Below are positions 1 through 8,102 of a DNA stretch of 35,822 bases, piece after piece. How positions within the stretch are numbered: position 1 is the first letter of the stretch; the number at the start of each line of letters is the position of its first letter. This DNA comes from Pseudomonadota bacterium (lineage in GTDB: Bacteria; Pseudomonadota; Gammaproteobacteria; Burkholderiales; Burkholderiaceae_C), in assembly GCA_021812315.1 (NCBI GenBank), contig JAKANU010000004.1, forward strand, positions 1 through 35,822. Reading direction: 5' to 3'. Below the pieces are notes generated by a model that did not search any database, was not told where the DNA came from, and was given only the letters and a program-made list of their open reading frames with translations. The position numbers were made by a program, and so were the translations under genes.

Positions 1-1222
1 GGTCGTTCTCTGAATTGAGCGCAATGATGCCAGGTCCATCTTCCAGCCTCATTTCGTACGTCCCGTCAAATAGTATGGTTGTTGAACCCGAGACCAAAGT
101 CATCCTGGCGTCTGTTTTTGAATCTGGTTTTGTCCGACATTCGTTTGTAACCTTTTGAAAGAAAGCGATCAAATCAACTGTGCCATTGCCGCGTGTATCC
201 GAGTCACTGAGGTTCTTGGAGCTCACACTGCCCTGAAGGGCGATCAACGTAAGCAGATCGTCGATTTTCCAGCCAGTCGAAAAAATACCCTTGTGTGAAT
301 GAGCATCAAGATAGGGCTCAACTTTTCTCCGCGTATAGCTATCGGTGGGCAGAGCCATCAGACTGTCAGCTATTGTTTTGCCAAAATTAAAAACGACTAT
401 TTCACATATGTGGTCTGTCGTGCTCGTATCAAGGTAACCTTGAATAGTCCAGTCAAACATCCCGGCGTGTTCTTCAGCGTTATCGAGAATTTCACCCACG
501 TAATCACACAGCTTCTTTCTTGCACTCGGTCGAAGTTCCCGGCGAATGTGGCTGAGACACTTATTGATGTGATCTGCGAATCGTTGCGTGACCCGCGACT
601 TCTTGTCGGTCTCGTTGGCACGCACCGCTCTAACGTAGTGCTTTGCTCGAGCATGAAATGCCTCAACAAGTGCGGCTTCCTCCTGCGAAGTGTATTCGTG
701 GGAAACCTCAAGAAACTTGATCACACCAAGAGACCGCACTAAACGACGCTGATCATTGTCTGCTGGATAACTACCGCGCCAGTGGATCTTCCTGTGAGTC
801 TGCTTTGCTTTAACCTTCACTTCATCGACTAAAACGTCAAGCAGCGCGTTGGCGGCAAGGTCGTAAACCTTGACTTTGTTCAGGTCGATTCGAACTGAGC
901 GAACTCTGGGAATCGACAGCTTCTTTGCAAAGTCAGCAAGGGCAGCAATAGTCTCACCGGGGTTGTCCATCATGGAGAAAACTTCAGGGGCAACAAAGCG
1001 AACACGACCCTTGCGAACATCGGCCAGTGATGAGGCGGGTGCGCACCCATCACCCATCATCAACAGAATCTTGGATTGATCCCCAAACTCGGCGTTAACC
1101 GCAGCTTCCTCTTTCTCGCTCCGCTGCTGTGCTCGCCACGCGCGGTGCTTGCGGCGGTTGTCTTTAGCTGCACGCTTGTTTCGGAGATACAGGGGTACGT
1201 TGACTTTGGCAAGATGTTCCAT
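1..1222 (-). CDS. Partial protein (C-terminus beyond left edge), STAS-like N-terminal region plus GHKL/HATPase-like domain
   Basis: Manual codon-by-codon reading of most of the minus strand from ATG at 1222 (MEHLAKVNVPLYLRNKRAAKDNRRK...) found no stop through position 2. GHKL N-box-like motif LCDYVGEILDNAEEHAG, later NFGKTIADSL and RGNGTVDLI. Missing from the ORF track because it has no stop inside the window. Confidence 0.75.
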   Translation of the reverse strand, partial: MEHLAKVNVPLYLRNKRAAKDNRRKHRAWRAQQRSEKEEAAVNAEFGDQSKILLMMGDGCAPASSLADVRKGRVRFVAPEVFSMMDNPGETIAALADFAKKLSIPRVRSVRIDLNKVKVYDLAANALLDVLVDEVKVKAKQTHRKIHWRGSYPADNDQRRLVRSLGVIKFLEVSHEYTSQEEAALVEAFHARAKHYVRAVRANETDKKSRVTQRFADHINKCLSHIRRELRPSARKKLCDYVGEILDNAEEHAGMFDWTIQGYLDTSTTDHICEIVVFNFGKTIADSLMALPTDSYTRRKVEPYLDAHSHKGIFSTGWKIDDLLTLIALQGSVSSKNLSDSDTRGNGTVDLIAFFQKVTNECRTKPDSKTDARMTLVSGSTTILFDGTYEMRLEDGPGIIALNSEND

Positions 1223-1504
1223 ATGGGGAATGTAACAGTGCGGATGTCATTCAATTAGAAGACTCCGAACCTTCCATTCATGGATGCTCAAATCAAGTCC
1301 GAATCCAATCCGATAGCAGTTTTCAGAGACTCACTTCAAACGCGAGACCCAAATTAGTGACCAAGACGGCTGTACTTCGACGTAGCGGAAACGTAGCTAA
1401 TACCCACTAGAAATCAACGAATTGAGACTGCGTGACGCAACCCGTCAACAAGGGCGAGCGCTGCAAGGTATTGTTTCTAAAGAACTATTTTCAAACAGCC
1501 GAAG

Positions 1505-1549
1505 CTGTTAATCCGTAGGTCCCTGGTTCGAGCCCAGGTCGAGGAGCCA
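1505..1549 (+). other. 3' fragment of tRNA-Asn(GTT), anticodon loop to CCA; probable att site of an integrative element
   Basis: CTGTTAATCCGTAGGTCCCTGGTTCGAGCCCAGGTCGAGGAGCCA contains anticodon GTT, T-arm CCTGG-TTCGAGC-CCAGG, acceptor TCGAGGA, discriminator G and CCA. The upstream sequence does not provide the 5' half or the 5' anticodon stem. Lies ~44 bp from the integrase stop. Confidence 0.85.
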
Positions 1550-1592
1550 TAGAAATCAAGGGCTTGCAAGCAATTGCAGGCCCTTCGTCTTT

Positions 1593-2639
1593 CTAAACGT
1601 GACGAAAACGTGACAATTCAACCACGTTTCGCCCTCCCCCTCCGCGCTCAATTCGAGACGCCGCAGACAACAGGTTTTCCGTCGAAAACTTGGCATACCG
1701 ATCAACCATGATGCGCGACTTCCAGCCTCCGAGGTCTTTGAGTTCATCGCAAGACGTTCCCGCCTGACGATGCCACGATGCCCAGGTATGGCGCAGATCG
1801 TGAAACCGAAAGTCCTTGATGCCAGCGGCCGCTAACGCGGTATGCCATGCAGTGTTGGTAATTTGCCAGCGTATCGGTTTGCCTTCATAGGTAAAACAAT
1901 GCGTCAGGCTCTTGCCAATCTGCTCTCTCAACACTTCTATCGCATCTTCATTTAACGGCACTCCCCTGGGCGTTCCATTCTTGGTATGGTTTAACCAGGC
2001 AGTCCTACGATCCAGGTCCACTCGGTTCCACTCCAAGCCCGTTATCTCGGATGCACGACAGCCCGTTGCCAGGGCATACCGTACCAGGGCTGCCAGATGT
2101 GGCGGACAGACGCGGATCAAACGTTCCGCCTCTTCACGCGTCAACCAGCGGTCCCGCTCGACTTCACCACCGAGCATGCGAATCTTCGGCAAGCTATCGA
2201 TCCACTGCCATTCATCACGCGCCATTCTCAGCAAGGCGCGCATGGTCGAGAGCGTTCGATTCACCGTGGCGGGTTTATTGCCCCGCTTGGTCTCGCCCTG
2301 GATGATCGACCAGATGACATCCCCCGTGATCTGGTTGAGCATCATCGATCCCAGGTAAGGATCAAGCGTGCGGCATATCCGCCTCACATCCGAATAACTT
2401 CGCAAACCCCGTTTCAATTCGAGATACCGGACAACGGCCTCTTGCCAACTGCGTTGCGGCTTGATGCCAAAGAAGGCTTCACGATACGCATCGAGCTTTA
2501 ACTTCGCTAGATAGGCTTCGGCGTCTTCTCTGATCTCAGTCCCAGCGCTTTGGCGTACTCTCTTGCCGTTGGGGAGCGTTGCATTGATCCACCAGTTGCC
2601 GGAATCGGGCCTCCGATAGATCCCTTCATTTCGGGCCAT
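1593..2639 (-). CDS. Tyrosine-type site-specific integrase
   Basis: 348 aa, catalytic motifs [35 protein letters not shown]; adjacent to tRNA att fragment. Confidence 0.93.
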   Translation of the reverse strand: MARNEGIYRRPDSGNWWINATLPNGKRVRQSAGTEIREDAEAYLAKLKLDAYREAFFGIKPQRSWQEAVVRYLELKRGLRSYSDVRRICRTLDPYLGSMMLNQITGDVIWSIIQGETKRGNKPATVNRTLSTMRALLRMARDEWQWIDSLPKIRMLGGEVERDRWLTREEAERLIRVCPPHLAALVRYALATGCRASEITGLEWNRVDLDRRTAWLNHTKNGTPRGVPLNEDAIEVLREQIGKSLTHCFTYEGKPIRWQITNTAWHTALAAAGIKDFRFHDLRHTWASWHRQAGTSCDELKDLGGWKSRIMVDRYAKFSTENLLSAASRIERGGGGRNVVELSRFRHV

Positions 2640-2848
2640 AAACTCTCCTTTCCGGCCCGTCTTCGCTCACCCTTATGTTCGTCGAGCCAGACGTCCAAGT
2701 CAAGCCGGTCAAAGACCCGACGCCGACCGAAGCGGATTTCTGGCACTTCCAGTTGATCAAACAGCGTGACCCCGATACCGAGATAGACCGCAGCTTGTTC
2801 CTTGGACAGACAACGAACAGGAGGCAAAGGCAGACCGACTTCATCCAC
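2507..2848 (-). CDS. Excisionase-like / helix-turn-helix DNA-binding protein
   Basis: [47 protein letters not shown]: MerR/Xis-like HTH followed by RRR-F-DLDxWL; sits between rep and int and overlaps the int start. Confidence 0.7.
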   Translation of the reverse strand: MDEVGLPLPPVRCLSKEQAAVYLGIGVTLFDQLEVPEIRFGRRRVFDRLDLDVWLDEHKGERRRAGKESLWPEMKGSIGGPIPATGGSMQRSPTAREYAKALGLRSEKTPKPI

Positions 2849-2849
2849 G

Positions 2850-4178
2850 TCAATAGCCCCTTGATTGCCGCTCGTATTCGTTGCGAACGAACGGTGCCTT
2901 CGGCTCTGGTGGCTCGGGGTTCATACGCAAGTTGTATTCGCGCGTACGGCCTTGGACCTGTTCCAGGAAGAGCTGATCGACGCTGATACCGCTCAAGGCG
3001 TTCTTGAGAGCGATGGCGTCAATTGCCTGCTTCTTGGCTTCAGCCACAGCCAGGTCGAAATCTGAAATACCAGCAACGGCACCGACGGAAGCGAACAGGG
3101 AGGCCAGTCGTGTTCCGAGGTACTCCAAAGAAGGTGCCCTATAGGGCCTGTAACCGCGCAACATTGGCCCGCCTGGTGTATCCCAGTCCACCGTCGACAA
3201 GGCCAGCCAGAGCGGGTGTATCGGCCAGCGTGAGCGGGTTTCATCGTCCGGATTGGGAAGACAAAGCCTCAGCCAGTCGGTCGTGGCATAACTCCACAAG
3301 CCGCCCAGATGTTCCAGGACATCAGGAACCGTGTTGAGGTCGAGCTGGTCGAGGACTTCACGCTTGAATTGAAATTCCAGGCGCCAGACCGGCAACACAC
3401 CATTCCAGCCAGCCAGGGCCCAGAGGTCAAGCAGGTATTCCTTACCCGACTTCTTGCACTCAATGACCTTTTGATAGAGGCGTGCCATTAAGGTACCTTT
3501 GGCACCAATGGTCCAGCCGGTGAATGTTTTGTCTTCGGCGTACTGAGCAACACCCTTGGCCCGAGTGACCCAGGCATTGCGTCGCCAGCCCTCCATATCA
3601 ACGTCGCAGGCGAAGTCAAGGAACAGATCGACCCGAGAGACCTTGGGAGAGTAAACATCACCCAATGCCGCCAGGATGTCCCTCAATTCACTTTCTATTT
3701 TTTCTACTTTTTTGTGACTCAAAATCCGACTGGACACCTGGACGTAAGCCATGGGAAGTTTCTTTGACTTGCCCGAGGACAGGCGGATCATGAAGGCGTC
3801 ATCGACTAGGGTGAAGGCAAACAGGCCAGAGCTTTTGTCCTTGACTTCAAAGAAGTGGCCGCAGAGTTCAATCTGGGCTTTGGCAGCTTCGTACTCCGGC
3901 CCCTGGGCGATCTCCTTGAGGGCGCGCAACTCGCATTCGGAATCAGCAGAGAGTTCGCCCGGATAGGACAGGTACAGGCTGTCAATGCCCCACCTCAAGG
4001 GTTGATAGGTGAAATTGCAGTTATAGGGTGCTGTGTTACTAGGCGGCGCACCTGAGATACCTTCCGCCCCCGATTCGAGCGCGGGCGCTGCGCGCTCCGC
4101 TGTCGAATCCGGGGCGGCTGGTTTAGGGTTGCAGCTAGCGCGAGCAGCGCTGGCAACTTGGGACAATTTGCGTGACAT
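2850..4178 (-). CDS. Rep_trans-type replication initiation factor (RCR initiator / MOB_T-like relaxase)
   Basis: WGIDSLYLSYPGE ... VQVSSRIL ... VSRVDLFLDFACDV ... TLMARLYQKVIE ... WRLEFQFKREVL architecture. Start chosen at ATG 4178 (MSRKLSQV); ORF track start is 4205. Confidence 0.75.
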   Translation of the reverse strand: MSRKLSQVASAARASCNPKPAAPDSTAERAAPALESGAEGISGAPPSNTAPYNCNFTYQPLRWGIDSLYLSYPGELSADSECELRALKEIAQGPEYEAAKAQIELCGHFFEVKDKSSGLFAFTLVDDAFMIRLSSGKSKKLPMAYVQVSSRILSHKKVEKIESELRDILAALGDVYSPKVSRVDLFLDFACDVDMEGWRRNAWVTRAKGVAQYAEDKTFTGWTIGAKGTLMARLYQKVIECKKSGKEYLLDLWALAGWNGVLPVWRLEFQFKREVLDQLDLNTVPDVLEHLGGLWSYATTDWLRLCLPNPDDETRSRWPIHPLWLALSTVDWDTPGGPMLRGYRPYRAPSLEYLGTRLASLFASVGAVAGISDFDLAVAEAKKQAIDAIALKNALSGISVDQLFLEQVQGRTREYNLRMNPEPPEPKAPFVRNEYERQSRGY

Positions 4179-4280
4179 GAAAACTTCCTTGATCCATACC
4201 AGCATGTCAAGACGACTACCTGGAATGGATACCGAAGTTATGCATGTCGGCCCGTTTGGGCGACACCGTGAAAAAGGTTT

Positions 4281-4550
4281 TTAGGGGGTGGACAAAACCG
4301 ATCCACGCTGTTGGAAGGCGCGATATTCTTTGAGACGCCTAGACAGGTTCTTGACGTCGTCGATTCGGTTGGCATGACCATCGATTCCCGCGTCATTGAC
4401 CAGGTCCAAGATTTCCCGGTGCTTCATGGTGTCCAGCAGTCCCACCATATCCAGAAAAGCAAACGCAAGATAAAGGGACTTGTGACGAATCTTTCCCTTG
4501 TAGGGTGCGCGCTGCAAGTGCGCTGCCACCTCCTCAGTGAACTTGCTATC
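4281..4550 (-). pseudogene. 5'-truncated hypothetical protein of the integrative element, interrupted by the IS
   Basis: KFTEEVAAHLQRAPYKGKIRHKSLYLAFAFLDMVGLLDTMKHREILDLVNDAG... reads directly out of the IS left end (MGSTSTSDS is IS-derived). Confidence 0.65.
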
Positions 4551-4610
4551 TGAAGTTGAAGTTGACCCCATTTCACGGACACCTTATCGTTATCGAGGAA
4601 GGAGTCCGAA

Positions 4611-4934
4611 ATGCCAAAATCAAAGCCGCCATATCTGGCGCAGTTTCGTCAACAGATCATCGAGTTGGCACACGCTGGCAGGACGCCGGCCGAACTCTCG
4701 CGTGAGTTTGGCCCGAGCGCCCAGAGCATCGCCAATTGGATTGCGCAGGATGCGCGTGATCGTGGCAAACCCATACCAGGCAAGGAAGGCCTGAGCAGCG
4801 CCGAACGCGAGGAACTGGTTCGCTTGCGCCGCCAACTCCGCCAAGTCCAGCAGGAGCGCGACATCTTGGCAAAGGCTACGGCCTGGTTTGCCGGCAAAAG
4901 CGAGAAGACGTTCACACCGTCTACAAACTCGTGA
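4611..4934 (+). CDS. IS3-family transposase OrfA (HTH, leucine-zipper-like)
   Basis: 107 aa HTH (RTPAELSREFGPSAQSIANWIAQ) plus coiled coil (EELVRLRRQLRQVQQERDILAKATAWFA). Confidence 0.92.
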   Translation: MPKSKPPYLAQFRQQIIELAHAGRTPAELSREFGPSAQSIANWIAQDARDRGKPIPGKEGLSSAEREELVRLRRQLRQVQQERDILAKATAWFAGKSEKTFTPSTNS

Positions 4935-5890
4935 GCGTGAACCAGGCCAACCTCAACAATACGCTGAGCGTGCGTGCGATGTGCAGGGCTCTGAAGGTCT
5001 CGCACAGCGGGTACTACGACTGGCAATGCCGAGCTCCGAGCGTCCGAGCCATGGCCAACTTGGTCCTGACCGAGGCGATACGAAAGGCGCACAAGGATTC
5101 GGACGAGACCTACGGCATGCCGCGCATTCGTGCCGAGCTGCAAGACGCGGGCCAACGGGTCAGCCGCAAACGTGTGGCCCGCCTGATGCGCCAAGCCTGC
5201 ATTCGGGGTGTCAGCCGCAGGCGCGGCTTCACGGTTACCACCGAGCGCGATAGGCGCCAGCGCCCCGCACCGGATCTGGTCAATCGTCAGTTCAGTACTC
5301 AGGGTCCCGACCAATTGTGGGTCGCCGACATGACCTACATTCCGACCTGGACAGGGTTCCTGTACTTGGCGGTCGTGATCGATGCCTTCAGTCGCAAAGT
5401 AGTGGGCTGGTCGATGGGCGAGCGCATGACCACCGATCTGGTGCTGGCAGCGCTGAACATGGCGCTGTACACAAGAAGGCCCGATTCGGTGATCCATCAC
5501 TCCGACCAGGGCAGCCAATACACCAGCATCGCCTTTGGAGGTCGTTGCCGCGAAATGGGCGTGCGCCCTTCCATGGGCACCGTGGGCGACGCCTACGACA
5601 ACGCCATGGCCGAGAGCTTCTTTGCCAGTCTCGAATGCGAACTCATCAACCGTCGATCCTGGAAGAGCCAGGCACAAGCACGCACCGCCTTGTTCATCTG
5701 GATCGAGGGTTGGTACAACCCACGCCGGCGTCACTCGGCGCTGGACTATTTGTCGCCCATCAACTTTGAAAGGAAACACCACGTACCAGCATCGCCCCTT
5801 GAACACGGGTTTCCCACCGCGTCGGCCGGTTCGTCACAAGCGCCGACCGCCGCCGTGGAAAACCCTGCGCCCGTGCCATCATCCGCTTGA
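4931..5890 (+). CDS. IS3-family transposase OrfB (DDE integrase)
   Basis: 319 aa; LWVADMTYIPTWTGFLYLAVVIDAFSRKVVGWSM, HHSDQGSQYTS, DNAMAESFFASLECELI; GTGA overlap with orfA. Confidence 0.95.
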   Translation: MSVNQANLNNTLSVRAMCRALKVSHSGYYDWQCRAPSVRAMANLVLTEAIRKAHKDSDETYGMPRIRAELQDAGQRVSRKRVARLMRQACIRGVSRRRGFTVTTERDRRQRPAPDLVNRQFSTQGPDQLWVADMTYIPTWTGFLYLAVVIDAFSRKVVGWSMGERMTTDLVLAALNMALYTRRPDSVIHHSDQGSQYTSIAFGGRCREMGVRPSMGTVGDAYDNAMAESFFASLECELINRRSWKSQAQARTALFIWIEGWYNPRRRHSALDYLSPINFERKHHVPASPLEHGFPTASAGSSQAPTAAVENPAPVPSSA

Positions 5891-5937
5891 GAATCAAGCC
5901 AATACCCGTCCGTGGGATGGGGGCAACTTCAACCTGA

Positions 5938-7307
5938 CCTTTGTTTAGCTTTTGCACCAGCGTGACATGCATATAGCCTAGTTCGCTTGACTCGGTACTC
6001 GACTTCTCTTTCAAGCCGCGCAACAGTCGTTCTGCACAATCAACAAATTCCTTCGCTTGATCTTCGGCTGCGGGATCGTCATCAAGCCGAGGCTGAACGA
6101 AAACATCTACCGTAACGAGGTCTTCGACATCAAACGATGGGTAGGCCAACATCAGGTCCGAAAGCGGCATTGGCTTCTTGCCCGGCTGCCTCTTGAATTT
6201 TCCGTTACGCAGTTTTACCCAGGTTTTCCGCTCCAAGTTTGGTGCGGTCATTCCCTTTGGCCCCAAGGCACCCACCAATTGGCGCGCAAGATCAGCAGAA
6301 ATGTCTAATGCGTCAAGATCAAATTTTCCGTAGCGCTGGTTGCACGGAGCGGCATTGAACTTCGAATATGGGGGTGTTTGAAAGAGGGGAGACACCCACG
6401 GAGGCAAATTTGATTTCAGCAATGGCCCAACATTTCCAGAAATTGCACAAACGCCCGAGACACCATCCTCACTGGTCGTTGCACCAAGGTAACTCAGAAC
6501 CATCTTTGCCATGCGTGGCGTGTAGATGGACTTGCCCAGTTCACTTGGCAAATGAAGATCAACGCAAAACTGTGTGTTGATCTTTATTACCAGTTTTCCA
6601 GCTTCCTTCTTGCGCACACCAAGGAGCGATGCTGCAATTGTCTCTATTTGATCGATATGTTCAGTGCGCTCAGTCAACCCAACAAAATGGGCAATCAATT
6701 TGGCAGCAATCGCATCACCGGGCGTTTGCGGGATAGTTTGCATCTCATTGTTCGAGTCGTGATTTTCTATTAGCGCATTTGTTGCATATTCCCAATTCAG
6801 TTTTTCGTCTCTGCCGCAAAACCGAGCGAAAGCAATGACGCAATTTTTTAAATATGCAAGCGATTCAGCGTCTTCGCTAGCCCGCCAGTTCAAGATGGGC
6901 GCAGCTTTCAAACTCCATCCGTCTGTTAAGTCAAAGGAACCCTTGGACGACTCACGGAGGATTCGAAGAAAAAGCGCTTTTACCTCGACTATGTTTTCTT
7001 TTCTTGAGGCTTTCTCAAGTTCATCCCATCGCTCATCTTCCACGTCCAGTAAGACCAAAGGCGTTTTCGGCCGCAAGGCTGGAAAGCGCTTTTCTTTTGC
7101 ACTTGTCCCTTTGACTAGCGACCAGTAGCCTGCGGCATCTGCATCGCCCATTGGATCGATTCCATGTATCGATCCGTCTGAATTCAGTATCAGTCTCCAA
7201 GTTCGAAATGCTTTGGAAATATTAGTTGAGAAACTCTCATGCGCTGAACTGTCTGATTGACCTTGGCCAATCCGATTCTTCAGGATGTGATAGGCCTCAA
7301 GCAGCAT
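5938..7307 (-). pseudogene. cas8c: Cas8c/Csd1-like CRISPR effector subunit, 3'-truncated by IS
   Basis: N-terminal MLLEAYHILKNRIG, VCAISGNVGPLLKSNLP, RYGKFDLDALDISADLARQLVGAL, DLMLAYPSFDVEDLVTVDVF, YMHVTLVQKLNKGQ resemble Csd1-like proteins. Sequence after LNKGQ is IS-encoded readthrough. Starts 11 bp before the stop end of cas5 on the same strand. Confidence 0.6.
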
Positions 7308-8025
7308 GATCGCGGCTCAGTGAGGCGATCGGGAAGACCAGTTTCCCCCCCTGAATCGCCGGCCTGCTAAACGTCAGTTCACCCTTGGTGACTCTTACTT
7401 CCCGAAAGGCTGGGCGGTAAGTGCCATTTGCAGGCGCATCCCAAACTGAATGCAAGAGCCCCGGAATCCATAGATCAATATCGTTTTGTTTTGCCGGAGC
7501 GTCCGCGAGGTATAAGCAATCTTGACGGAAATTACCAAAGTAGGTGGGCAAGAACTCCTTCCAACCAAGGCACGCCGCATACTTGGAGTAGCCCCGACTG
7601 AGTCGGCGATTAAACATATCTTGCAGGGCATGTGCGGCATTTACCGGACTTGCTGTGTCATTTGGAATAGGCATACACTCCCCGAATACACGGTAGCAAA
7701 CATCGACCAGAATCGTCGCGCTTAACTGATAGGAGTTTCCACCCCCACTTGCCGGGTCAATCTCGGAAGGCTTCCTGAGCGGCCCACGATAGTTGAAAAC
7801 GTATTTTTCGAATCGAATTGGCCGCAATATCTGAACTTTGGTTGGACAGAAAAATGCGGTGGGCCGCTTACCGCCGACAAAGAAACCGCGTGCTACCGAC
7901 TCAAACATTGCCTTGCAAGCAGACCAAGTGGGCACAGAGTACGAAATTGGCGCGGCACCAGTATCGGGACGTGCAAACATTGCGTTGGGACCTGCTATCT
8001 CAAATTGAACTGGGTATGTGCTCAT
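7297..8025 (-). CDS. cas5: Cas5 (type I-C / Cas5d-like)
   Basis: MSTYPVQFEIAGPNAMFARPDTGAAPISYSVPTWSACKAMFESVARG matches the N-terminal Cas5c/d pattern (FxRP...SYxxxTxSAxxxxxE). ATG at 8025; TTG at 8040 is an alternative. Confidence 0.78.
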   Translation of the reverse strand: MSTYPVQFEIAGPNAMFARPDTGAAPISYSVPTWSACKAMFESVARGFFVGGKRPTAFFCPTKVQILRPIRFEKYVFNYRGPLRKPSEIDPASGGGNSYQLSATILVDVCYRVFGECMPIPNDTASPVNAAHALQDMFNRRLSRGYSKYAACLGWKEFLPTYFGNFRQDCLYLADAPAKQNDIDLWIPGLLHSVWDAPANGTYRPAFREVRVTKGELTFSRPAIQGGKLVFPIASLSRDHAA

Positions 8026-8102
8026 ATGCTGAAGAATCAATGTTTCGAATTAGGCGAAGTATGACTGCATTGAGGCTCACCAGATGACCCTCTTCCAGTC
8101 CC

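Larger units (their letters stand above)
4551..5937 (+). mobile_element. IS3-family insertion sequence, ~1387 bp
   Basis: Imperfect terminal inverted repeats TGAAGTTGAAGTTGACCCCAT (left) and TCAGGTTGAAGTTGCCCCCAT (reverse complement of right end) flank orfA and orfB; no TSD seen. Confidence 0.9.

Noticed and set aside
299-742. 147-aa plus-strand ORF
   Set aside because: Antisense to the long open minus-strand frame 1222-1, which reads as a coherent GHKL-like protein.
1440-1550. Complete tRNA-Asn gene
   Set aside because: Only the anticodon-loop-to-3' part is present; the D-arm and 5' acceptor are missing upstream.
4649-5806. 385-aa minus-strand ORF
   Set aside because: Lies wholly antisense within the IS3-family transposase genes.
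5760-5937. C-terminal 59 residues of the 515-aa Cas8-like ORF
   Set aside because: Encoded by the IS right end (readthrough), not part of the native cas8 gene.
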